A stretch of 64,000 nt of DNA from Vibrio crassostreae. GTDB taxonomy: Bacteria; Pseudomonadota; Gammaproteobacteria; Enterobacterales; Vibrionaceae. Position 1 is the first letter of the stretch. The number at the start of each line of letters is the position of its first letter. Below are positions 37,685 to 46,443 of this stretch, one piece after another. The translations under genes were made by a program, and so were the position numbers. The stretch covers positions 173,547-237,546 of the forward strand of contig NZ_AP025478.1 in assembly GCF_024347415.1 (NCBI RefSeq), given 5' to 3'. The notes beneath the pieces were generated by a model, which was given only the letters and a program-made list of their open reading frames with translations, was not told where the DNA came from and did no database searches.

Positions 37685-37980
37685 ATGTCCATTAAAGTTT
37701 TCGGTATCGATTTAGCCAAAAATTTCTTTCAAGTATGCATATTGAATATTGACGGAATTATCTCGTCAAACCGTAAGGTTCATCGAGACAGATTGCTCCA
37801 TACAATTCGTCAACTTCCAGATAATACGCCACTGGCTATGGAGTAATGTGCATCAGCACATTATTGGGGACGAGTCTTTTTAGGGCTTGGTTTTAAGGTA
37901 TCACTCATGCCAACACAACATGTTAAGCCGTTCTTTGGTCAACAAAAGAACGATGCTAATGATGCAAGAGAGCGTTGTTA
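37685..37980 (+). pseudogene. IS110-family N-terminal fragment
   Basis: Begins at the ATG at 37685: MSIKVFGIDLAKNFFQVCIL, the DEDD first-Asp region, then a premature TAA after DNTPLAME. The downstream part in the same frame reads CASAHYWGRVFLGLGFKVSLMP...QQKNDANDARE. It is cut at about 37980, immediately before the left end of the intact IS110 element at 37984. Distinct from that element in sequence. Confidence 0.8.
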
Positions 37981-37983
37981 ATG

Positions 37984-39292
37984 ATATGGACACTCCTACC
38001 CAACCTCACACCTATACTGACTGTGTGAGCATTGAAGAGGACACAAACCATGGCAGTAACAACTTTAGGCATCGATTTGGCAAAATTATCTTTTGCTTTA
38101 CATGGCATAGATCAACAAGGCTCTGTGTTGATAAAAAAGAATGTTAGAAGAGCGAACTTAGCTAAGGTGATATCAAAGCTCGAACCATGTTTAATTGGAA
38201 TGGAAGCTTGTTCAGGAGCACACTATTGGGCTCGATTATTTATCAAAATGGGTCACAGCGTTAAATTGATGCCTCCTCAATTTGTAAAGCCTTACGTTAA
38301 ATCTAATAAGAACGATGCGGCTGATGCTGAAGCTATTTGTGAGGCGCTTACTCGACCTAATATGCGCTTTGTACCAATAAAAACAGTAGAGCAGCAATCT
38401 ATTCTATCGGTACATAAAGCTCGTGAACGATTAGTTTCTATGAGAACGGGACAGGTTAATCAACTTAGGGGATTACTCGGTGAATTTGGTATCGTCATCC
38501 CTAAAGGATCTTCAGCGTTGAATAAGCAAATTCCTCTGATTTTAGAGGATGCAGAGAATGGACTGACAGTGACTGTCCGCAGTCTGGTGTCGCAGTTGAA
38601 AGAGCTAGTCAACGAACTAGATATACAAGTCAAAGAGCTAAATAAACAAATTGATTCTTGGCATCAACTTAATGAAGATTCGCAGCGAATTGCTCAAATC
38701 CCAGGAATAGGGCCAATAACGGCAACAGCATTGGTAGCTAGCACCGGTGACCCAAAATCGTTCAATAATGGTCGCCAAGTATCTGCTTGGATCGGGCTTG
38801 TGCCTAAACAGTTTTCTACTGGGGGCAAACAAGTCCTATTAGGCATAAGCAAAAGAGGCGATGGATATTTGAGAAGGTTGCTTGTTCATGGGGCTCGTGC
38901 TGTCCTTGGTCATCTGAAACAAAACTCTGAGACTTATACCCACCGTTGGTTAGCAGAACTGCTTAAACGCAAGCATAAAAATGTAGCTATAGTTGCACTG
39001 GCTAATCGAAATGCACGTATTGCATGGGCATTGCTTTCAAAGCAACAGGAGTATAATCCAAGTCTATTGTCTGCATAAAAATCAAACTAATTCATCAAAT
39101 TGCGCATGAAGCAAATGAGAAGACAGGTAAGACCGTGAATGTGAAACTCTGATTTGATCTTGGGACTTAAAGTTCGTGTTGTTGATAAGAGCACATTCAG
39201 CGGAAATCATTAAGAGTTTTAGAACTCGGATATATGTCTGCAATCTACTACCATTTTTTCAATTGCTACTTGCCAATAAGGAGTGTCCATAT
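37984..39292 (+). mobile_element. IS110-family (IS1111 group) insertion sequence, intact
   Basis: About 1309 bp. Subterminal inverted repeats ATATGGACACTCCT (37984-37997) and AGGAGTGTCCATAT (39279-39292) are exact complements. Such repeats set apart the IS1111 group from classical IS110. A complete transposase lies inside with long noncoding flanks, especially 3'. Confidence 0.85.
38050..39078 (+). CDS. IS110-family transposase (DEDD), intact
   Basis: 342 residues from the ATG at 38050, which follows GAGGAC; the frame extends a few codons upstream to a TTG. The N-terminal RuvC-like DEDD domain is visible in TTLGIDLAKLSFALHG, CLIGMEACSGAHYWAR and SNKNDAADAEAICEA. The C-terminal transposase-20 domain is RIAQIPGIGPITATALVASTG through WIGLVPKQFSTGGKQVLLGISKRGDGYLR, including the catalytic serine region of the family. 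No frame damage, so probably active. Confidence 0.92.
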   Translation: MAVTTLGIDLAKLSFALHGIDQQGSVLIKKNVRRANLAKVISKLEPCLIGMEACSGAHYWARLFIKMGHSVKLMPPQFVKPYVKSNKNDAADAEAICEALTRPNMRFVPIKTVEQQSILSVHKARERLVSMRTGQVNQLRGLLGEFGIVIPKGSSALNKQIPLILEDAENGLTVTVRSLVSQLKELVNELDIQVKELNKQIDSWHQLNEDSQRIAQIPGIGPITATALVASTGDPKSFNNGRQVSAWIGLVPKQFSTGGKQVLLGISKRGDGYLRRLLVHGARAVLGHLKQNSETYTHRWLAELLKRKHKNVAIVALANRNARIAWALLSKQQEYNPSLLSA

Positions 39293-39401
39293 ATGATCAA
39301 ATTAAACAATAGGTAGATCTTGCCTCATGGTCTATATCTGTTAACTTCTAAGGCATACCTAAGCCTATGACCTTGTTCATAGCTTTGACGTTAGCAAGTG
39401 C

Positions 39402-40322
39402 TTAACCTACTTGATACTTGATACTTGATACTTGAGTATTGTAATTTCTCAAGCTTAATTGGCCACTAGCTAATCCTTTGTAGTGAAACATTGCTGTTTC
39501 TGATATTGAGCAGCCATGGTAACCAGAGTCTGCTTCCCATTGAACTAAAGCATCATCTTTTAAAGCTTGTACGGCTTCGTTTCTTGCATGCCCGCCTTCC
39601 CAGAACCCTGCATTTTTACGTGGCGGTCTTAAATTTTCGTTGCAGCACCTTATTACACTCTTTCGTATCATACACTCCATCACCTGAGACTGCGTGAATC
39701 TTCCTTCGAAGCGGATTGAGCAACGTTGGTAGTACTTCACTCTCTCCGACATTGACTAAGCTTACCTCTGCGCTGATAACTTCATGTGTATCTACATCAA
39801 CAGCAAGGTAGTGTTTTCGCCATGTTCTTCGCTTTTCATAGCCGTGTTTTCTGACTTTCCATTCGCCTTCACCGAACACTTTCAGGCCTGTAGAATCAAT
39901 GGCGACATGACGAACTGGCCCTCGATACTTTACTTGCACAATCTACGAACGCTTGCTGATGCAGGTGTAATCGGGAGAGTTGAGCGGTACGTCCATCTAC
40001 TTAAATACTGAATCAATGAATCCTTGCAGAGCGCGAAGTAGGAGAGAAAATATGCCCTTTATCATAAGGGCTTTTTCAATCGCAGTACCTGAGTCTTGGA
40101 ACCCTCGGCCTCGATTCCCATGGTGCGTGGCACATTTCCATGCTTTAACGGCTGAATCATCAATCCAAAAAGCACATCACCACGTTTACAGAGTGCGCGG
40201 TTATATTGGCTCCAGTTCGTGATTTTAGCTTTCGAATTTCCCATTTCTCTTCTCGTTCAATCATTCATAAGAGATCAGATCGTAGTTATGGAAAAAATTC
40301 AATTCGATTTAAGCAACAACGC
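39402..40322 (-). pseudogene. IS5-family transposase, decayed (IS903-like)
   Basis: Minus-strand fragments in shifted frames. C-terminal SYHGCSISETAMFHYKGL and LSLRNYNTQV are at 39402-39752. The central HVAIDSTGLKVFGEGEWKVRKHG and VDVDTHEVISAEVSL is at 39616-39939. The N-terminal ITNWSQYNRALCKRGDVLFG is at 40062-40244. A terminus GGCGTTGTTGCTTAAAT ends at about 40322. Different sequence from the intact IS5 copies 1 and 2. Several frameshifts; inactive. Confidence 0.8.
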
Positions 40323-40712
40323 CCCTGAACTGTTTTAGAGCGTTTACTAATACAGGTGTAATCAGGGGACGTCAGTGGAACATCTAATAGCTCAAAGATA
40401 GAATCAATAAAGCCTTGAAGCGCACGCAATGGTAGAGAGAAAATCCCCTTAATCATCAAGGCTGTTTCAATCGCTGTATCTGAGTATTGAAAGCCTCTGC
40501 CACGCTTGCCATGATGAGTTTTGCATCGCCATGCATCTATGGCTGAATCATCTATCCAAAACGTAACCGACCCACGTTTGCACAGAGCCTTATTGTACTC
40601 TTCCCAGTTAGTTATCTTCTTTTTAGCCTTGCCCATGTCGTCACCAATCTAATCACTACAGAGGATCAGATCGCTGGGTTTGGAAAAGGTTCAACTGATT
40701 TAGTAACAACGC
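40323..40712 (-). pseudogene. Second IS5-family remnant (N-terminal third)
   Basis: The minus strand from 40636 encodes KKKITNWEEYNKALCKRGSVTFWIDDSAIDAWRC and continues through ALMIKGIFSLPLRALQGFIDSIFELLDVPLTSPDYTCISKRSKTVQG, where it is broken by the neighbouring remnant. Its terminus GGCGTTGTTACTAAATC ends at about 40712. The two related IS5 remnants are in tandem, the left one apparently inserted into this one. Confidence 0.8.
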
Positions 40713-40897
40713 CACATCAAAGCCTAAAGAACGTTCACGCTCTCACCCTACGCATCAAAGCCACTTGAAACCAATAGATTGATCAAAAAACTTTACGAAA
40801 TAAGATACTTTTATCAACACTTTAACTACAATTCATTATAGTCGCTAAAATACTTGGCCGGTATTATATGTTTAATGGGATGTTTGGAGAGACATGA
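40713..40897 (+). promoter_or_regulatory. Upstream region of the T1SS operon
   Basis: 185 bp, very AT-rich before the ABC gene. TATTAT at 40862-40867 is a candidate -10 box, and GGAGAG at about 40885 is the Shine-Dalgarno for ATG 40898. No clear -35 or operator was recognised. The left part is IS5-derived flank. Confidence 0.35.
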
Positions 40898-43090
40898 ATG
40901 TTAAAAGGTGATCAGGAACACATTAAAAATGACGCTATTGAAAGCGATCTAATAGATGATAATGAAGATATTTTCTCTGATGTAGAGCACTTACAAGTGC
41001 TCGCCTACCAAGACTCTTTTGACATTATTGCTTGGTTTCTTTCATATTTTGATTTTTATCAAGAAGTAAATAAACTACCTAATATACCTGATGATACCCG
41101 ACTTTCTATTGAACAATTTAAAGAGTTAAGTGAACTAAACCACTTATCAATGGAAACCAGTGAATTTATTAAAGAAGGAACAGTAAAAGATTTACAGGGC
41201 TCGATTCCTCTTTTGTTAATAGGAAAAGATAGTGTTCTTTACGTCATTCTAGAACAAACAATTGCTCACTGGCGTGTATTTGACCCTCATAATCGAACAG
41301 AAAAATATTTATCTTCAGAGGACTTAATTAAGCTTAAATTGCTTGAACAGTTCCATGTTAGCTTCAAAAAACCACAAGAAGAAGAAATTGTTCTTAAAAA
41401 AGGTTTTTTAAATAACTGGATTGTCAAAGAAGTCTTCAAATATAAGGGTATTTACCGCGATGCCTTACTTGCCTCCGTTATTATTAACCTTATTGCACTC
41501 TTTATTCCATTATATACAATGAGTGTTTATGACAAAGTTGTCCCAAATTTAGCATTTGATACTCTCTGGGTCTTAACAACTGTAGTGATGATTGGCCTAC
41601 TATTTGATTGGATTTTGAAATCGTCACGAGCCATGTTGACAGATAAAGTTGGACAACACATAGATATTGTCCTTTCAACACGTATCCTCACAAAAATTTT
41701 AAACTCGAAAAGTGAAAACTCCCCTAATTCAATCGGAAGTTTTGCAAAACAATTTCAAGACTTTGAAGGGGTTAGGGACTTCTTAAATTCAATGACAATT
41801 ACCGCTATTGTTGATTTACCTTTTACGATTCTATTTTTATTAGTTATATTTATTGTTGGGGGACCTCTCGTTCTTGCCCCTGCTGCCGTTATGCTATTAA
41901 TGTTATTTGTTACTCTTTCAGTCCAACCTAAAATATCTAAAAATATTAAAGAATTATCAAAATTCAAATCAGAACGCTCAGGATTATCATTTGAAGCGTT
42001 ACAACAAATGGATACGTTGAAACTAAATAACGGTAAGCAATGGATTTTAAATCGCTGGGAATCATCAGTGAACCAATGTGCCGATGGTTCGCTTAAAAAT
42101 AACCAAGTTATTAGCAAACTTAATCATACAACACAAAGTTTACAGCAATGGTTAACAATCGCGGTTGTTGTAACAGGTGTTTACTTAATTTCGCAAGGTG
42201 ATTTAACAATGGGAGGCTTGATTGCCGTCACCATGTTAAGTGGACGATCAGTTAGTGGAATTATGCAAATTACGACCCTGATCACCCGATGGCAGCAAGC
42301 AAAAGAAGGAATGAATTCAATCAATGATCTACTTCAATTACCAGCTGAACGCCCATCTGCTGATGAGATAAAAATAGAAAGAAGAAGTTTTTACGGTGAC
42401 CTTAAATTTCATAATGTTTCATTTCAATATCCAGGAAGCGATTCTGTTGCAATAAAAAATATCAATTTAACTATCCAACCTGGTGAGCGCATTGCAATCT
42501 TAGGTGGAAATGGAGCAGGTAAAACAACGTTTTTAAAGTTACTACAATCTATCTATTTACCTACACAAGGACGTTTACTTTACGATAATCTAGAAGCAAA
42601 ATACTGGGATGTAGATTTACTGAGGAAACACATAGCAACCTGTGACCAACACCCACACTTACTAAAAGAAAGCATCTACAAAAATATAACAATCAATACA
42701 GATGGAAGTGTGCTCGCACATCATTTAGCACACGCATTAAAACAGAGTGGCTTAGATATAATATTAGAAAAAATTGAAGGCGGATTAGAGAAAAAAATAG
42801 GCGAAGGCAATGTAGGTCTATCTGGTGGACAAGTACAAAGTGTTGCTCTTGCTAGGGCTTTCTATAAACGAGCTAACTTGCTTATTTTAGACGAGCCCAC
42901 TTCAATGATGGATAAAAATACGGAATTGCGGGTTTTTACAACACTAAAAGCAATACCTAAAACGACAACCATAATTATTTCCACCCACAATATAGCCCTA
43001 CTCTCAGTCGTTGACCGTGTAATTGTACTTGACCAAGGTAGTATAAAATATGATGGAAGTGCTGATAATCTACGTAAGAAGGATGCATAA
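40898..43090 (+). CDS. T1SS ABC transporter (LapB/HlyB-like)
   Basis: 730 residues; inner-membrane ABC exporter that would drive secretion of the giant adhesin. The N-terminal region (about 20-140) is a C39-like domain lacking an obvious catalytic Cys-His pair, as in RTX exporters that dock rather than cleave substrates. The transmembrane domain spans about 175-440 (ALLASVIINLIALFIPLY and others). In the NBD, Walker A GGNGAGKTT lies near 537, the signature LSGGQ near 641, Walker B LLILDEPTS near 665, and the H-loop STHN near 692. Its stop codon overlaps the next ATG (TAATG). First of a tightly spaced operon; the closest functional analogue is LapB. Strongly AT-rich compared with the adhesin gene. 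Confidence 0.93.
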   Translation: MLKGDQEHIKNDAIESDLIDDNEDIFSDVEHLQVLAYQDSFDIIAWFLSYFDFYQEVNKLPNIPDDTRLSIEQFKELSELNHLSMETSEFIKEGTVKDLQGSIPLLLIGKDSVLYVILEQTIAHWRVFDPHNRTEKYLSSEDLIKLKLLEQFHVSFKKPQEEEIVLKKGFLNNWIVKEVFKYKGIYRDALLASVIINLIALFIPLYTMSVYDKVVPNLAFDTLWVLTTVVMIGLLFDWILKSSRAMLTDKVGQHIDIVLSTRILTKILNSKSENSPNSIGSFAKQFQDFEGVRDFLNSMTITAIVDLPFTILFLLVIFIVGGPLVLAPAAVMLLMLFVTLSVQPKISKNIKELSKFKSERSGLSFEALQQMDTLKLNNGKQWILNRWESSVNQCADGSLKNNQVISKLNHTTQSLQQWLTIAVVVTGVYLISQGDLTMGGLIAVTMLSGRSVSGIMQITTLITRWQQAKEGMNSINDLLQLPAERPSADEIKIERRSFYGDLKFHNVSFQYPGSDSVAIKNINLTIQPGERIAILGGNGAGKTTFLKLLQSIYLPTQGRLLYDNLEAKYWDVDLLRKHIATCDQHPHLLKESIYKNITINTDGSVLAHHLAHALKQSGLDIILEKIEGGLEKKIGEGNVGLSGGQVQSVALARAFYKRANLLILDEPTSMMDKNTELRVFTTLKAIPKTTTIIISTHNIALLSVVDRVIVLDQGSIKYDGSADNLRKKDA

Positions 43091-44394
43091 TGCAAGTAAT
43101 TAATAATATATTAATTCGACCAAGATTCACTATTTATACCATTGCTATCTTTATTATATCTATCATTGTGTGGAGTTATTTTGCACAGCTTAATCAAGTA
43201 ATTGTAACACAGGGAAAATTAAAACCTAGAACAGATATACAAGAGATCCAGTCATTAGAAGGCGGGATTATTCGTGATCTTTTTGTAAAAATAGGTGATC
43301 CCGTTGAACAAGGCCAATCTTTACTTCGTTTAGATGATCTTGCTTTTAAAGCAGCACTTAAAGAACAATTGCAAAAGATTGATAGTTTACGAGGGGATGT
43401 TGCTCGCTACCAAGCAGAACTAGCTGCCATTAGTTATTTAGAAAAAGGTGAATTTACAACTCATGTCAGCATTAATAAATTTTACCATGATGCGTTATCA
43501 AACACATCCCGCCGTAGCGCAAAAGCAGCTTTTAACGCCTCAATAGAGTCTTTAAAACTTGAAGTAAATACATTAAGAAAACGAATCGAACAAGCAAATA
43601 AAGATGTTCAAGAAGAAAAAAATAATTTAATAGTTTTAAAAGATAATTTACGCATTACCCAAGAAGAACATAATTTAAATTTACCTGCTTTTGAGAAAGG
43701 GGCGATCTCCGGCATTGAAATCCTTAAACTAAAAAGAGCGGTGAATGATACTAAGGCTGAATTAAGTGCTACTGAATTTGATATTCAAAGAAAAATCAAA
43801 CAGCAACAAGAGGCTGGATTAGAGTTAAATGGCTTAATCGCTAAAGCAAAAGTAGAAACACAAGACCGATTGAATGACAAGTTGAGTGAACTTGCACAAC
43901 TTGAAACGAATAATACAGCGATTCAAGATAAAGTAAAAAGGACTGTGATTAAATCCCCTGTTTCAGGAATTGTTAAATCTATTTTCTCAAGCACATCGGG
44001 TGGCGTTATCCAACCAGGCGAAACTATGATTGAGATTGTCCCTTTTGATAAAGAGATGCTAGTTGAAGTAAAAATTCTTCCTCAAGATATTGGTTTTTTA
44101 AAAATAGGGCTCCCAGCCCTTATTAAGTTAAGCGCCTATGACTTTGTAATTTATGGTGGGATAACTGGAGAACTCACGCACTTGAGTGCCGATACAATTA
44201 CTGATGAAGAGGGAAATGCTTATTATATTGGCTATGTTAATTTATCAAATACAACGACTGATTCTGGATATATAACGGTAATGAAGCCAGGTATGCAAGC
44301 AAATGTTGACATTATTTCAGGCAAAAAAACAATTATGCAATATTGGTTAAAACCAATTTTGAGAGCAAAAGCTAATGCAATGAGAGAAATGTAA
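43090..44394 (+). CDS. HlyD-family T1SS membrane fusion protein (LapC-like)
   Basis: 434 residues; periplasmic adaptor joining ABC transporter and TolC-like channel. One N-terminal transmembrane helix (FIISIIVWSYFAQL), the split lipoyl/biotinyl halves (SLEGGIIRDLFVKIGDPVEQGQSLLRLDD near 55-80 and VIKSPVSGIVKSIFSSTSGGVIQPGETMIEIVP near 300), a long coiled coil between them (about 90-280), and the HlyD C-terminal signature PGMQANVDIISGKKTIMQYWLKPIL. Starts 1 bp overlapped with the ABC stop. Confidence 0.93.
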   Translation: MQVINNILIRPRFTIYTIAIFIISIIVWSYFAQLNQVIVTQGKLKPRTDIQEIQSLEGGIIRDLFVKIGDPVEQGQSLLRLDDLAFKAALKEQLQKIDSLRGDVARYQAELAAISYLEKGEFTTHVSINKFYHDALSNTSRRSAKAAFNASIESLKLEVNTLRKRIEQANKDVQEEKNNLIVLKDNLRITQEEHNLNLPAFEKGAISGIEILKLKRAVNDTKAELSATEFDIQRKIKQQQEAGLELNGLIAKAKVETQDRLNDKLSELAQLETNNTAIQDKVKRTVIKSPVSGIVKSIFSSTSGGVIQPGETMIEIVPFDKEMLVEVKILPQDIGFLKIGLPALIKLSAYDFVIYGGITGELTHLSADTITDEEGNAYYIGYVNLSNTTTDSGYITVMKPGMQANVDIISGKKTIMQYWLKPILRAKANAMREM

Positions 44395-44432
44395 TTTTTT
44401 TGAGAATATTTATTAATAATTGAGGAATAGCG

Positions 44433-45803
44433 ATGAAAAAGTTCAAAGAAAAATATAATAATTCAATTAAATTTTTGACAAAAAAAATTTATCTATCAAT
44501 ATTTTTTTCATTAATTTTATTTTTATCAAGCTCTGCCTTTTCGCTTTCTCTTGAAGAAAGTATTGCACATGCAATAAAAATAGATCCTAAGCTACAGCAA
44601 TCATTTTCGCGTCTTAAAACTCTTCAGTCAGACCAAGATTATAGTAGAGGGGACTACTACCCTACTTTAACCTTAAAAGTAGGCGCTGGGCTTCAAAAAT
44701 ACGATAATGAATCAGGCAATAAAATTGATGATGATGCACAATTAAAAGAAGCTAGCCTTGTATTAAGACAATCATTATTTACTGGTTTGAGTACTTATTA
44801 TGATGTACAAAGTTTGGGTCATAAAGCAGAGTCTGAACGATTAAGTCTATTTTCAGAAACAGAATCAAGCGCAATGGATGTGATTAATGTGTACTTAAAT
44901 TTAGTGTCTGCCAATCAACTATTACAGCTTTCAAAACTGAATCAACAGGACCACGAAAAAATATATGAAGATGTAAAAGTAAAGGTAAATAACCAACTAG
45001 CACCACAATCAGATTTAGCACAAGTTGCTTCACGTGTTGCAAACTCAAGAGCCTCGACAATTGCAGCTCAGAATCGAGTAATGGATTTAGAAGCAGAATA
45101 TATGTTATTAGTAGGGTCTCCTGCAGAGAATTTAATTAAGCCAAAACCTGACACCTCATTTTTAATTAAAACACAACAAGAGTCCGTCGATTATGCGCTA
45201 GCTAATCACTTTTCAATTCAATCCGCAGTCGAAAAAATTAATAGTGTAAACAAAGACTATAAAGCTTCTGCATCTGATTATTATCCTGAAATCTACATTG
45301 AAGCCTCTGCTAATTACAAGGATTATTCTGGTTATTCTAACCCTGCTTATCCAAATCAGGGGGATACAGAGGAGATGCAGATTATGCTTAACATGGAATT
45401 TGATGTTTTTAGTGGCGGAAAACGGGGAGCACGTAGAGATGCAAATAGTTGGCGTAAAGTAGAAGCAACCAATTCCTTAAAATTAACACAACGTCAAATC
45501 CATCAATCTGTTATTAAAGCATGGAATTCCCATCTTTTACTACAGGAGCAAATGCAATATTTAAAAACTAATGTTGATAAATCAGCTATCGCTGCTGAAG
45601 GTTATGAAGAGCAATTTAAAGTTGGCCGTAGAGAGTTACTTGATTTGCTTATTTCTAAGACAGATTTATTCCAAGCAAAAAAAGCATATTTAGAAATAAA
45701 TGTTCAAAAAGAAATTGCAACCTACCAGCTAATGCACGCAATGGGTAATCTATTAAAATCACTATATATTGAACGTCCTCAAGAATGGGAGAAAGGCCAA
45801 TGA
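44433..45803 (+). CDS. TolC-family outer-membrane T1SS channel (LapE-like)
   Basis: 456 residues with a signal peptide (FFSLILFLSSSAFSLS). Two TolC-type alternating helix/strand halves: LEESIAHAIKIDPKLQQS, then YDVQSLGHKAESERLSL, and YYPEIYIEASANYKDYSG, then VFSGGKRGARRDANSWRK, ending with YEEQFKVGRRELLDLLISKTDLFQAKKAYLE, the conserved closing motif. Preceded by GAGG. Completes a self-contained T1SS, so a chromosomal TolC is not required. Confidence 0.92.
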   Translation: MKKFKEKYNNSIKFLTKKIYLSIFFSLILFLSSSAFSLSLEESIAHAIKIDPKLQQSFSRLKTLQSDQDYSRGDYYPTLTLKVGAGLQKYDNESGNKIDDDAQLKEASLVLRQSLFTGLSTYYDVQSLGHKAESERLSLFSETESSAMDVINVYLNLVSANQLLQLSKLNQQDHEKIYEDVKVKVNNQLAPQSDLAQVASRVANSRASTIAAQNRVMDLEAEYMLLVGSPAENLIKPKPDTSFLIKTQQESVDYALANHFSIQSAVEKINSVNKDYKASASDYYPEIYIEASANYKDYSGYSNPAYPNQGDTEEMQIMLNMEFDVFSGGKRGARRDANSWRKVEATNSLKLTQRQIHQSVIKAWNSHLLLQEQMQYLKTNVDKSAIAAEGYEEQFKVGRRELLDLLISKTDLFQAKKAYLEINVQKEIATYQLMHAMGNLLKSLYIERPQEWEKGQ

Positions 45804-46399
45804 ATATAAAAAAAATATTAATATTTAGTACATTCTTAATAATAATTTCTTGTGCGAATACTGAGACTAATGAATATACTATTAAATCAATTAATCAAGA
45901 GGCGAGACTTGCAGACCAAGATGGTGATGGTGTGATTAATATAAGAGATGCATGCCCTGACACTGAATTAGATATTATTATTAATAATAATGGGTGCGCT
46001 GTTATTAAATCAGTAGAGGAAGTAAAAGAAATAATTATTTTTTTCAAAATTGGGTCAGCTAAAATTGAGGGTTGGTATGCTAACGAGTTAGAAGAATACT
46101 CTAATTATATTGAAAATCATGACGATTCAACTATTTTTATTGAAGGGCATACCAGCGAAATTGGTTCAAATGAAGTGAATGAAAAATTGCAGTTACAACG
46201 TGCCAATGCAGTAAAAGATGCATTAGTTTATTATGGTGCTAATCCTGATAATATTGAGATAGTTAATCAAGGACAACATACAAAATCGGTTAATAATAAA
46301 CATGATGCATCCGACGCTGTAAACCAGCGAGTTTATGTGAAAATTATTAAATTAAAAAATGAAGATATTAGTAAGTGGAAGATTAATGATAATAATTAA
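45800..46399 (+). CDS. OmpA-like peptidoglycan-binding lipoprotein with TSP3-type motif
   Basis: About 199 residues. The start is ATG 45800, which overlaps the tolC-like stop codon (ATGA) after GAGAAAGG. A lipobox (IISC, residues about 17-20) gives an outer-membrane lipoprotein. A calcium-type repeat DQDGDGVINIRDACPDT follows, then an OmpA/MotB domain (FKIGSAKIE...EGHTSEIGSNEVNEKLQLQRANAVKDALVYYG), which binds peptidoglycan. It is co-transcribed with the T1SS genes, as in several Lap/Bap-like loci where such a protein is linked to adhesin export. Confidence 0.85.
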   Translation: MNIKKILIFSTFLIIISCANTETNEYTIKSINQEARLADQDGDGVINIRDACPDTELDIIINNNGCAVIKSVEEVKEIIIFFKIGSAKIEGWYANELEEYSNYIENHDDSTIFIEGHTSEIGSNEVNEKLQLQRANAVKDALVYYGANPDNIEIVNQGQHTKSVNNKHDASDAVNQRVYVKIIKLKNEDISKWKINDNN

Positions 46400-46443
46400 C
46401 CAGAATTAAAAATCAATTCCCCCTAAATTATTGATACGGAATA

